The position numbers and the translations under genes are program-made. Source: Kuenenia sp039794105 (lineage in GTDB: Bacteria > Planctomycetota > Brocadiia > Brocadiales > Brocadiaceae). Taken from it: a DNA stretch of 64,000 bases. The notes beneath the pieces were generated by a model. The model was not told the DNA's origin, made no database searches, and worked only from the letters and a program-made list of their open reading frames with translations. Positions 53,329 to 61,389 of this stretch are shown piece after piece (positions within the stretch are counted from its first letter, which is position 1; each line of letters opens with the position of its first letter). The stretch covers positions 1 to 64,000 of the forward strand of contig NZ_JBDIWA010000009.1 of assembly GCF_039794105.1 (NCBI RefSeq), read 5' to 3'.

Positions 53329-54651
53329 TTAAGCAAACTGCATCGCCAATGCCTCTTCTTCCGGAACGAAGTTGCTGTACGAATCCATATAGTCATGCGA
53401 ATTTATGGGCAAATTAATATAAAATGTCGTACCCTTTCCCTCTTCGCTTTCAACAAAGATTTTGCCGTTGTGCGCTTCAATAATTTTGTTCACAATTGCC
53501 AATCCAATCCCCGTTCCATCCTGTTTTGTCGTAAAAAAGAGGTCAAATATCTTCCGGACAACCTCTTTTTTAATTCCTACGCCGGTATCCTTTATGCCAA
53601 TCTGAACAACGCCGTTATCGTTTTCTCCCTCTATTGTCCGCGTAAATACCGTTAAATGGCCCCCGCATGTCATAGATTGGATTGCATTTAAGCAAAGATT
53701 CAAAAAAACCTGCTGCAATTTTTCAGCATCGCATTTCAAACAATAATCATCTGCGCCGTATTCTTTATGGATAGAAATAGTATCTATTCCATTCCGGTTC
53801 ATGTCTTCCTTAATAAAAAAGAGTGTTCTGTCCAAAATTTCAGATATACGGCTATTCATTAAACTCAATCGTACCGGACGTGCAAATACCAGCAACTCGG
53901 TAACCGTTTTGTTCAGATTTTTCGTGCCTTGTATTATATTTTTTACCAGTTTCTTACGGGGGTCGGAATCATCAAAGTCCCTTGCAAGTAATGCAGAAAA
54001 CCCTTCAATACCATTTAGTGGATTACGAATTTCATGGGCAATACTGGCCGCCATTGCGCCAATGGCTGCAAGTTTATCCGCTTTTCTCAATCGCATCTCC
54101 AAATCTCTTATCTTTGACAAGTCTTTAAACACCTCTACAGCGCCTATAATATTGTCCTGCGAGTCCTTAATCAGTGACACGCTGCTTTCTACCATCCTGG
54201 CCAATCCCTGGCTGGTCTTTATTTTACGCTCAACATTAATAAAATTTTGCCCCTTTTTAATAGCCTCCATAAGCAGGGATTCGCCGCCGTCCGCATTTTC
54301 GTATAAACACTCTATATTTCCCCCTACCACGCAAGACCCGCTGAAACTTAATATTTCTTCCGCCGCCGTATTGAAAGTAGTTATTTCCCCTTTCGTATTT
54401 ATGGCAATAACACCGCTATGAATACTTCCCAAAAGACTATTTAGATATTTCGTAAGGCTGTCGAGTTCCTGCACTTTATCCTTTAAACGGGCATTTGTAT
54501 CTTCCATCTCCTTATCTATTTCTTTTACCCTGCTTTGCAGCTTATTGTACGCCTCTTCCAAACGCAATGTATAAAGATTAAACTGTTCAAAGGCGGTTGC
54601 GAGTTCATTCCTGAATTTTTTCGGATATTTGTTCACGGCAATATTTTTCAT
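53329..54651 (-). CDS. PAS-domain sensor histidine kinase (partner of the flagellar regulator)
   Basis: A 440-aa soluble kinase. Residues 12-65 form a coiled coil (LYTLRLEEAYNKLQSRVKEIDKEMED), followed by a PAS domain (IHSGVIAINTKGEITTFNTAAEEILSFSG). HisKA has AHEIRNPLNGIEGFSALL with the phospho-acceptor His near residue 207; the ATPase domain has LNLCLNAIQSM, IKDTGVGIKKE and GTGIGLAIVNKII. The lack of membrane helices fits FlgS/FleS-type flagellar kinases. It is 30 bases downstream of a TPR lipid- or membrane-linked protein and 321 bases upstream of the response regulator. A strong sigma-54 site precedes the TPR gene. Confidence 0.93.
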   Translation of the reverse strand: MKNIAVNKYPKKFRNELATAFEQFNLYTLRLEEAYNKLQSRVKEIDKEMEDTNARLKDKVQELDSLTKYLNSLLGSIHSGVIAINTKGEITTFNTAAEEILSFSGSCVVGGNIECLYENADGGESLLMEAIKKGQNFINVERKIKTSQGLARMVESSVSLIKDSQDNIIGAVEVFKDLSKIRDLEMRLRKADKLAAIGAMAASIAHEIRNPLNGIEGFSALLARDFDDSDPRKKLVKNIIQGTKNLNKTVTELLVFARPVRLSLMNSRISEILDRTLFFIKEDMNRNGIDTISIHKEYGADDYCLKCDAEKLQQVFLNLCLNAIQSMTCGGHLTVFTRTIEGENDNGVVQIGIKDTGVGIKKEVVRKIFDLFFTTKQDGTGIGLAIVNKIIEAHNGKIFVESEEGKGTTFYINLPINSHDYMDSYSNFVPEEEALAMQFA

Positions 54652-54681
54652 AACGTAACCCCGTTTTCTTTTCCCATTATT

Positions 54682-55593
54682 TCACTCATTATTATCAGAA
54701 AGCATTAACAATTTATTATTCTTCAATGTATTTTTTTCCTGCCATTCCTTCCACCATGCAATATCATCAACATACCATTTCGCTTGCACAATTAAATCGC
54801 TCTGCGGATTTTCGTCGATAAAATGCTGGAATTCACTCAGTGCGTCATCGTATTTTTTTAACTGCCGGAAACAATTTGCAATCTGGTACCGGGTCCACAT
54901 GTATTGATACGGCGTTACCTCTCCTTGCGGAATATTTTTATAACCCTGCAAGGCTTTTTCATATTCGCCCAATTTATAAAAACATTCTGCTATTGTTATG
55001 GGAGGCGTCTCTTTTTCTATGCCTGACAAATAGCTATGCAGCCGGTTGTTCATCCTGGCTTTCACCTCGCCATCCTCCCCTGGCACATCAACTTCTTCTT
55101 TTTGCGGCGTTGCGTCCTCAAAATTTTTTGAATACTGTAATGGTGTGTATTCAGGAATCCCGTTTGATGTATCCCCGGCGCCGCTTTGGCCGTCTGTTTT
55201 TGACATATTGCCCACTTCATGAACCGCTTCAGAATCAATATCTTTAGTTGCGCCCGGCTTGAAATATTTCCCGATCCCTGTCTCTGAAGTAACGCCCTGC
55301 AATGTTAAATATTTCTTTTCCAATTCCCGAAGCCGTTCGTTTTCAACGTTGAGATTTGATAATATCCTTTCCACGCCTTGATGTCCGCCCACACCAGACG
55401 AAGTACCGGCCAAAGCAGAACTTTCAGGAGATACGTCCTGAATCTCTCCGGTTCCTGCATTTTTTCCGCTGTTTACAGGCTCGCCAAACAAACATCTTTC
55501 AGAACTTATAAAAACAGGCACACCCATCCACAAGACCATAAAAACCACCAGGAACTTTTTCTCTGTTTTTTTCAAAAAACCCAAACAACACAT
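54682..55593 (-). CDS. Exported tetratricopeptide repeat protein
   Basis: A 303-aa protein with an N-terminal membrane/signal segment (FLVVFMVLWMGVPVFISS, residues 14-31). Residues about 60-100 form a coiled coil (SNLNVENERLRELEKKYLTLQG). A polar linker leads to TPR units near residues 200-290 (IAECFYKLGEYEKALQGYK, RYQIANCFRQLKKYDDALSEFQHFIDENPQSD). The overall plan resembles CpoB/YbgF-type periplasmic TPR proteins. It is the first gene of a run with the histidine kinase, behind a strong sigma-54 promoter, so it probably belongs to the flagellar regulon. The actual partner is unknown. Confidence 0.85.
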   Translation of the reverse strand: MCCLGFLKKTEKKFLVVFMVLWMGVPVFISSERCLFGEPVNSGKNAGTGEIQDVSPESSALAGTSSGVGGHQGVERILSNLNVENERLRELEKKYLTLQGVTSETGIGKYFKPGATKDIDSEAVHEVGNMSKTDGQSGAGDTSNGIPEYTPLQYSKNFEDATPQKEEVDVPGEDGEVKARMNNRLHSYLSGIEKETPPITIAECFYKLGEYEKALQGYKNIPQGEVTPYQYMWTRYQIANCFRQLKKYDDALSEFQHFIDENPQSDLIVQAKWYVDDIAWWKEWQEKNTLKNNKLLMLSDNNE

Positions 55594-55654
55594 CCTTTAT
55601 ATTTACCTCATTAGTTCATGCTATTAAAAAAAATGCAATCAGTATAAAGGGCAG

Positions 55655-55670
55655 CGCAAAAGCAGTGCCG
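55655..55670 (-). promoter_or_regulatory. Sigma-54 promoter upstream of the TPR-kinase genes
   Basis: On the minus strand CGGCAC-TGCTT-TTGCG matches the -24/-12 consensus TGGCAC-N5-TTGC at all but the first base. It lies 62 bases before the ATG at 55593, giving a leader of about 50 bases. The kinase and sigma-54 regulator downstream make autoregulation likely. Confidence 0.65.
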
Positions 55671-55972
55671 TAACACGGTCAACAACGATAACCCAGCAGG
55701 CAGATACTACTGCAACTACGGTACATGGATTCACAACTACTTTACAAAATAAAGCTTATGTCACAATAAGTATCAAAAAAGTATCCGGTAACCATACCTT
55801 ATGCGCCTGCCGTTGTTATTGATAAGTAAAAAATATGTACGTGTTGTCTAATTATAAGACAATACAGAGGCGGGAGATTTTATACAAGGTCATCACTTGA
55901 GGTTTTGCAGTTTGTCAGGATGCATGCCCGATTTTGAAAAATTTGACTCCCTGTTTTGTTTGAACCCGAACC

Positions 55973-56000
55973 TTGACATCAATATTCTTATAAGTAAAAT
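55973..56000 (+). promoter_or_regulatory. Sigma-70-like promoter of the small antitoxin-like gene
   Basis: TTGACA (55973-55978) and TAAAAT (55995-56000) are separated by 16 bases, and the start codon follows at 56030 with GGAGG in between. Confidence 0.6.
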
Positions 56001-56029
56001 GAAGAAAGTGAATATTGGAGGAACAGACA

Positions 56030-56425
56030 ATGAGAGATCATTATGATTTTTCCAAAATGAAGGGGCATAAAAATCCTTATTTAAAGTATTTAAAACAACC
56101 GGTTACTATGCGTTTGGACCGTGATACTGTTCGCTATTTCAGGTCTATGTCGGAGGAAACCGGTATTCCATACCAGACCCTAATAAATCTTTATCTTCGT
56201 GACTGTGCAATCAGTCAAAGAAAAATCCAAATAAAGTGCCCCCCGGAAAAGCCGAATAGCCGGCTTGAGGCAAGGGTAAAGACACAGTTAAAGATTTGGA
56301 AAAAGTGGATGGTGCTTAGGGACATAGAAGAATTTAATATGCCTGTGATTGTCATTTCTGCCAAGGTGAGAAATCCTAAGATTCCTCACCTTGCTCAGTC
56401 CTCAATCTGCAATTGCCGACTGTAG
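56030..56425 (+). CDS. BrnA/CopG-type antitoxin-like DNA-binding protein, orphan
   Basis: The core PVTMRLDRDTVRYFRSMSEETGIPYQTLINLYLRDCA is a ribbon-helix-helix/BrnA-like motif near residues 27-65. The ATG at 56030 is chosen because TTGGAGG (56015-56021) is the ribosome site; a TTG at 56015 overlaps it. The last 35 codons are not part of the family: they are the 79-bp dispersed repeat (56322-56400) plus the beginning of a heptamer array, so the natural C terminus has been replaced. No toxin gene (BrnT type) lies beside it. The gene is a plus-strand island in a minus-strand block, with its own promoter. Confidence 0.75.
   Translation: MRDHYDFSKMKGHKNPYLKYLKQPVTMRLDRDTVRYFRSMSEETGIPYQTLINLYLRDCAISQRKIQIKCPPEKPNSRLEARVKTQLKIWKKWMVLRDIEEFNMPVIVISAKVRNPKIPHLAQSSICNCRL
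56322..56400. repeat. 79-bp dispersed repeat, copy 2, inside an ORF end
   Basis: Matches 4797-4875 at 73 of 79 positions without gaps. Here it forms the 3' end of the antitoxin-like gene; the other copy sits just after tolC. Confidence 0.85.
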
Positions 56426-56445
56426 ACTGCCGATTGCCGACTGCG
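56396..56445. repeat. Heptamer tandem array (CAGTCCT/CAATCTG/CCGACTG)
   Basis: CAGTCCT, CAATCTG, CAATTG (one base short), CCGACTG, TAGACTG, CCGATTG, CCGACTG. It lies at the convergent ends of the antitoxin-like gene and the 611-aa TPR gene. Confidence 0.85.
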
Positions 56446-56474
56446 GTGGGATTCTTTTGCGGCTGAGACAGGCA

Positions 56475-58310
56475 TCATCCCAACTCTAAACGAAACGCTT
56501 TTATTGCTTGTTCCAGTTTTCCCATAGCTTTATAACAAGCGCCGATTCTTTCAAATGCAAACGCCCTGATTTCCTTTTCGCTGCTATTTCCCAGAACATC
56601 TATATATGCCTTCACTGCTTGTTCGTATTTTTTTTCACAGAAGAGTGCATCCGCCAGGCCGACCATTCCTTCTATTAATACCTTGCTGTAAGGGTACTTC
56701 TTTATAAAATCCTTAAAACCTTCCTGCGCCCGCGCATAATTATCATCATCAAAATAACACCATCCTATCTCCATGGCCATTTTGTCCGCATATTCATCAG
56801 TTGGCCAAAATTGTATCCCTTCCCGGAATGTTTTTATCGCAGAATCATAAAAGTGCATTGCCCGCAGAGACTTTCCCAAAAAATACATACCGCGTGGGAC
56901 ATTGCTGCTGTTTGGATAGGTTTCCAGCGCTCTCTTAAAAACCTGGAATGCCTCAACATAATTCTCATTATTATAAAAGCACTCTCCCAATAAGAAACTT
57001 GCATCTTCGGCATACCTTTCATTGCCGCCATTGGTCAGGAAATTCCCCAAAACTGTTTTGGCGTCCTCATACTCCTCCAACGAGAATAAACTTTTCCCTA
57101 TTAAATATTCAATCTCTGCCCCTACCTGGAGGGAATTATAGAGTTCTCTGGCCTCCATCAATGCCCGAATCGCCTCCCGGTGTTTTTCCATTTTTGCAAG
57201 CGCTTTGGCAATGTTAAGCTGCGCCTTAGCGGCAATCTCTGTTTCCGGATACTCATTCAGCACCCTTTCGTAGGTGTCCTTTGCCCGCTCATAAAACCCC
57301 TGCATCATCAAAGAGTCGCCTACCCCCATAAAAGCATCGGCAATTAAAGGATCTTTCGGATAGCCGTAAATGAACTGAAAATACGCCCGAATAGCGCTTT
57401 CCGGGTCATTGAGGCGGTAATAACAGTCTCCGATTTTAAACAAAGCTTCTTTTGCAAAGAGAGACGTTATATATTTTTTTGTAACAACCTGATATTCCTG
57501 CAACGCAAGAAAATTGAAACCCAAATCATAATAATAATTCCCCAGTTCATAATACGCCTTGACGACCATTTTATCGTTGGGATATTTTATTTGTGCCCTT
57601 TGATAGATTTGGGCAGCCTTATCCTTATAATAGTCAGACGCCGTATCGACGTTAAGCTGTGACAAAGAGGTAACAAATATAGCGTTCTCTTTCGGAATAA
57701 ATTCCAGGTTGCGCATTCCGATAATCACTTCTAATATATCCTGTAACGGGCTTTTCCTGATCGATACATTTATAAAAGACGACAAGTATTCGGGGGCAAT
57801 ATCTTCATCCACAATAATGCTTTTGCCATAGATTGCTGACAGCGCTTTCAATATTTCAGACACCTGCACCTGTTTTGCGCTAATTGAATAAACCGGCATA
57901 TCATACTCGTCCAGTTCTTTTTTCAGCATGATATTTTCGTTTGGCTGTATAAAAACATCTTTTCTTTCTTCCGGATCAACACTCTTCTTTTCAGCCGTCT
58001 TCGTCCCGTCTCCCTTATCTTCCTTTTCTTCAAACTCCTGATCTCTTAATATTTGCAATTGCATTTGGAGCATCTCAAGATTTCTCAACTCTTTATTTAA
58101 TGATTCACTGAGTTCGCTTGATTCATCAATAGCCTGCAACTGCATCTGAAGCATTTCCAGGTTTTTCCTCTCCTCGTTCAGTATGCCCTGCACGGTATTT
58201 GATATATCCCCATTCACCTCGCCAGTAGTCTCCTCACCGGCTTTGGAAAAAGAGCATACAGGAAATACGCCTAAAAGAAATATGAGTATAAAGATTATTC
58301 TTCTATTCAT
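56475..58310 (-). CDS. Exported TPR protein with secretin-like STN domain
   Basis: A 611-aa protein. The signal peptide is residues 1-23 (IIFILIFLLGVFPVCSFS). Residues 35-85 are a coiled coil in which NLEMLQMQLQ occurs twice. Residues about 130-205 (PVYSISAKQVQVSEILKALSAIYGKSIIVDEDIAPEYLSSFINVSIRKSPLQDILEVII) look like a secretin/TonB short N-terminal (STN) domain. The rest, residues 225-605, is about ten TPR units (GNYYYDLGFNFLALQEY, GDCYYRLNDPESAIRAYF and so on). Such a protein probably scaffolds an envelope complex. It follows another TPR gene by 60 bases and the regulators upstream. Confidence 0.85.
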   Translation of the reverse strand: MNRRIIFILIFLLGVFPVCSFSKAGEETTGEVNGDISNTVQGILNEERKNLEMLQMQLQAIDESSELSESLNKELRNLEMLQMQLQILRDQEFEEKEDKGDGTKTAEKKSVDPEERKDVFIQPNENIMLKKELDEYDMPVYSISAKQVQVSEILKALSAIYGKSIIVDEDIAPEYLSSFINVSIRKSPLQDILEVIIGMRNLEFIPKENAIFVTSLSQLNVDTASDYYKDKAAQIYQRAQIKYPNDKMVVKAYYELGNYYYDLGFNFLALQEYQVVTKKYITSLFAKEALFKIGDCYYRLNDPESAIRAYFQFIYGYPKDPLIADAFMGVGDSLMMQGFYERAKDTYERVLNEYPETEIAAKAQLNIAKALAKMEKHREAIRALMEARELYNSLQVGAEIEYLIGKSLFSLEEYEDAKTVLGNFLTNGGNERYAEDASFLLGECFYNNENYVEAFQVFKRALETYPNSSNVPRGMYFLGKSLRAMHFYDSAIKTFREGIQFWPTDEYADKMAMEIGWCYFDDDNYARAQEGFKDFIKKYPYSKVLIEGMVGLADALFCEKKYEQAVKAYIDVLGNSSEKEIRAFAFERIGACYKAMGKLEQAIKAFRLELG

Positions 58311-58370
58311 TATTCATTATCCTATAAATGGTATATGCAAAATTCTTCATTTGCCTTCCTCTTCTTCGTT

Positions 58371-59348
58371 CTACAAATGGTCATTGCTTTTCCCGTATCC
58401 TGCGGTGACAGTACCTACCGTTTGAGATGCATTTTTCAGACGTTTTGCCTCCTCCCGGTAATAATCTCCGATTTTAAAATAAGACTCTGCCACGCACGAC
58501 TTATCTTCTTCCGTTTTGCAGTCGCCCTCCCGGGCGATAACGGAGTAAAGGGTTTTTATTGCTTGCTTATAGTCCCCCAGTTTTGCGCAACATTCACCCA
58601 TTTTTAATCTGCTTTTCAATTGATACTCGCTGTTAAGATAATCATTGTTTAAATGCCTGAACACTTCAATGGCTTCCTTATAATTCCCCGATTGAAAATA
58701 ACAATCGCCCAAACGATATACAATAAAATCCTCATTCAGAAAAGGCATCGATTTGTCCAACCCCTTTCCATAGAGAGAAGCCGCCGCCTTGTAATCTCCC
58801 TGTTCGTACAATCGATTTGCTTCGATGATATATTTTGTCCTGTCTTCCTGCGTTTCTTCACGGCCTTGCTGTGCACCAGAAGAATTTCCCCACTTTATAT
58901 CATCTGACAGCTTTACCTTAGTCCTTTTGCCATCCCTTAAATTGTCGTTTGAATCCATGTATTTATCCAAAGACTCTTCCAGTTTTTTTTCCACAAGGCG
59001 GGAAACCATTTTATCGCCTTTTACTTTAATCCAATCTTTCTGGAGAAATAAGAAGAAGCCTATCGCGCCTGCTATAAAAAGAAGCACCATAGCGGAAAGC
59101 ACATATTGATTAAGCAATATGCCCGCTTTTAACAATTTTTTTGATTTTACCGGTTTTGATTCCGGTTTCTTTTTATCCACTGAAATTTCAGCCCCGTCAG
59201 AGGCTTCATGAACAGGCATATCGGGTGCGTCTTCACCTGGCAAAATCGCTTCCGGAAAAGAATCTTCATCCTCCCGGTTTTGCAACCCTTCGATTATTTC
59301 GTTTAATGATGCTTCCTTTTCTTTGTCATCAGATGGGATATTAGTCAT
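58371..59348 (-). CDS. Membrane-anchored TPR protein
   Basis: A 325-aa protein with an acidic cytosolic N-terminal stretch of about 70 residues, one transmembrane helix (ILLNQYVLSAMVLLFIAGAIGFFLFLQ, residues about 78-104) and a C-terminal TPR part (YEQGDYKAAASLYGKGLD, YRLGDCYFQSGNYKEAIEVF, MGECCAKLGDYKQAIKTLY). It is probably a type II inner-membrane protein with TPRs outside. It precedes the STN-TPR protein by 60 bases, so the two may act together in the envelope. The gap to the STAS gene upstream holds a heptamer array. Confidence 0.82.
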   Translation of the reverse strand: MTNIPSDDKEKEASLNEIIEGLQNREDEDSFPEAILPGEDAPDMPVHEASDGAEISVDKKKPESKPVKSKKLLKAGILLNQYVLSAMVLLFIAGAIGFFLFLQKDWIKVKGDKMVSRLVEKKLEESLDKYMDSNDNLRDGKRTKVKLSDDIKWGNSSGAQQGREETQEDRTKYIIEANRLYEQGDYKAAASLYGKGLDKSMPFLNEDFIVYRLGDCYFQSGNYKEAIEVFRHLNNDYLNSEYQLKSRLKMGECCAKLGDYKQAIKTLYSVIAREGDCKTEEDKSCVAESYFKIGDYYREEAKRLKNASQTVGTVTAGYGKSNDHL

Positions 59349-59382
59349 ATTTTATTACCTCTTAATAAAGTTAGTACCTTTC

Positions 59383-59448
59383 TGCAGTCGGCAGTCGGCA
59401 GTCGGCGGTCAGCAAATTGCAGATTGAGGATTGAGGATTGAGGATTAA
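59383..59448. repeat. Heptamer tandem array (GTCGGCA/GATTGAG)
   Basis: Units GTCGGCA (three times), GTCGGCG, GTCAGCA, AATTGCA, GATTGAG (three times), GATTAAT. It is the complement of the arrays at 40120, 51501 and 56396. Confidence 0.9.
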
Positions 59449-59825
59449 TTTCCTCCTGACCATAAAAATGTTTTTTCCAGTTTCCCCACACGGGGTCCAA
59501 TGCTTGACATTGCTTCATCCTCGTTCTCAAATACCTCCACAATGCGAAGCAGGCCGGTAATATCCATAAGTTTTTTAATGTTTTTATTTGTTTGAACCAA
59601 TTTAAATCCCTTTTGTTTTTCCCTGAAACAGCTCAGATAATAAGCGATACTCCCCAACGCGTTTGCGGAAATATACTTTACATCTCTGAAATTCAGTATG
59701 ATGGCGCATGCATCTTCACACAAAACCTTAAGCATGCACTCCAGTTTGATTGCCCCATCATACACGAGGTTCCCCTTTGGCGATAACACGACCACATCGC
59801 ATTTTTCATGCCTTTCAATTTCCAT
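59445..59825 (-). CDS. STAS-domain anti-sigma factor antagonist
   Basis: A 126-aa protein of the SpoIIAA/RsbV type. The signature segment is AIILNFRDVKYISANALGSIAYYLSCF, where Ser near residue 53 is the expected phosphorylation site. KGFKLVQTNKNIKKLMDITGLLRIVEVFENEDEAM is the rest of the fold. It overlaps the preceding gene, which encodes an RsbW-like ATPase domain, by 11 bases, so the pair probably forms a partner switch. The C-terminal tail beyond residue 112 is specific to this protein. Confidence 0.92.
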   Translation of the reverse strand: MEIERHEKCDVVVLSPKGNLVYDGAIKLECMLKVLCEDACAIILNFRDVKYISANALGSIAYYLSCFREKQKGFKLVQTNKNIKKLMDITGLLRIVEVFENEDEAMSSIGPRVGKLEKTFLWSGGN

Positions 59826-61350
59826 AGAAGTTTACCCGTTTCGCCAAAAAGACCGAAGTCCCCGTTCCCCTGCCGGATTGTATCATTACTCTATCCATTA
59901 ACTGTTTCATAATAAAAATCCCTCTCCCGTCTTTTTTTGTTATGCCTTTATAAAATGTCGTATCAGGCTCTTCATAGTTCTGTGTATCAAATCCACAGCC
60001 CCTATCGCTTACCACTATGATAATCTCTTCCCCCAATCTCGAAAATTTCAGAACGATTTCCCCTTTTTCCCCCTCCTTGTATGCAAAGAATAATGCGTTC
60101 AAAACGGCCTCATTAACAGACGTAATAATGTCATGCCTCTTACACTCGTCACCCACTATTTTTGACAACTTCTCTTCAAATAATTGCAGCACTTCATCAT
60201 AATCATCAATGGGCAGGGAAATAGAAATCTCTTCTTTCCATGGCCTGCCTCTGCCATTCTCCAGGGTAAAGGCAGCGATGGAACAATTTCGTGCATCGGC
60301 AGCCAGTTCATGCCATCCATCTATTCCCTCTTTCATTTTTTTCGCCACATGCCCGCAATCCCCGGCAGCCTCCCGCACAAGTATGTCCCTGAGCCTCTCT
60401 TTCTGAATAATTCCCTTCCGGATGCCTGTAGCAACAGCATTGCTGTCAATCACAATAAATCTATTACCCGCAGGCATTGGCAGGGTTTGCTCCGGTACGC
60501 TTATGTCAGGAAACATATTTAAGAATAAGGGATACGATTGCAAGTGTATCATTTCTTTTTCCTGTGAAAACATAAAACAGGTGAGCCCTTCGCCGCAAAT
60601 TGAATAAAAAAGTTTTTGCCCTTGTTTCTCCAAAATCACACAGAAAAGCATAAGAGGAAAACGGTTTTTTATATGTTCGCAGAGAAAGGTATTCATGTTT
60701 TCTATCAAAGATGCAGGCGATCTGCATGTTTTTGCCTCATAGCGAAAAACCGTTTTTATCACCGTATCCAGATTTTCCAGCCCGGCCTCGCGTGAAAAAC
60801 TTCCAAACAGCGCCAACAGGCAGTCATCAGTCTCAACGGCATCATAAAAGGCACGATTTGCATTCTCTGTTTCATCCTGCACAATATAACAGGATGAATC
60901 CTTGTGTTTGTCAGTATATACCTCACACGGCAGTGGTTCTTCATTCCTGTGGTTTTTTTCGCTATACGCATTTGTACCGGTATTTTCGCTTTCACTCAGG
61001 ACTTTGCGAATCACCTTCTTCATATGTTCAAGCTTAAAAGGCTTTGTTATAAAATCAGAGACGCCGGTATGCATCGCCTCAATAACCGCCTCCGTTGAAC
61101 CATATCCCGTCATGATAATCGCCCTTGTTGAGGGATTTGCCTTCTTTATCTCAGCAATTAACTGCACTCCATTCATGGCAGGCATAGTTAAATCGCTAAT
61201 CACCAAATCGTATCTTCTTTTTTTAGCCATTTCCAGGGCTTCAACGCTATCGTTGGTATCTTCCACATCATAACCGTCATCCAAAAGGGTATTTTGCAAA
61301 GCCCATCGCAGCGTTTCTTCATCATCTACCAATAAAATTTTTTTCTTCAT
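59815..61350 (-). CDS. Receiver - degenerate PP2C - RsbW-like ATPase fusion regulator
   Basis: A 511-aa protein. Residues 1-120 are a CheY-like receiver with phospho-acceptor Asp53 (LVISDLTMP). Residues about 175-365 resemble a SpoIIE/PP2C phosphatase (SPASLIENMNTFLCEHI, ICGEGLTCFMFSQE, LPMPAGNRFIVIDSNAVATGI), but the usual GDVSGHG metal-binding start is not recognisable (FGSFSREAG stands there), so it may be inactive. Residues about 385-511 are an RsbW-type ATPase (TSVNEAVLNALFFAYKEG, VSDRGCGFD, GRGIFIMKQLMD). Input by phosphorylation and output through the STAS partner encoded next is the obvious model. The sigma factor or other target is unknown. Confidence 0.88.
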   Translation of the reverse strand: MKKKILLVDDEETLRWALQNTLLDDGYDVEDTNDSVEALEMAKKRRYDLVISDLTMPAMNGVQLIAEIKKANPSTRAIIMTGYGSTEAVIEAMHTGVSDFITKPFKLEHMKKVIRKVLSESENTGTNAYSEKNHRNEEPLPCEVYTDKHKDSSCYIVQDETENANRAFYDAVETDDCLLALFGSFSREAGLENLDTVIKTVFRYEAKTCRSPASLIENMNTFLCEHIKNRFPLMLFCVILEKQGQKLFYSICGEGLTCFMFSQEKEMIHLQSYPLFLNMFPDISVPEQTLPMPAGNRFIVIDSNAVATGIRKGIIQKERLRDILVREAAGDCGHVAKKMKEGIDGWHELAADARNCSIAAFTLENGRGRPWKEEISISLPIDDYDEVLQLFEEKLSKIVGDECKRHDIITSVNEAVLNALFFAYKEGEKGEIVLKFSRLGEEIIIVVSDRGCGFDTQNYEEPDTTFYKGITKKDGRGIFIMKQLMDRVMIQSGRGTGTSVFLAKRVNFYGN

Positions 61351-61389
61351 CTTTTCTTTACCGGCAATCTTTTGCCTATTAATTAAATA

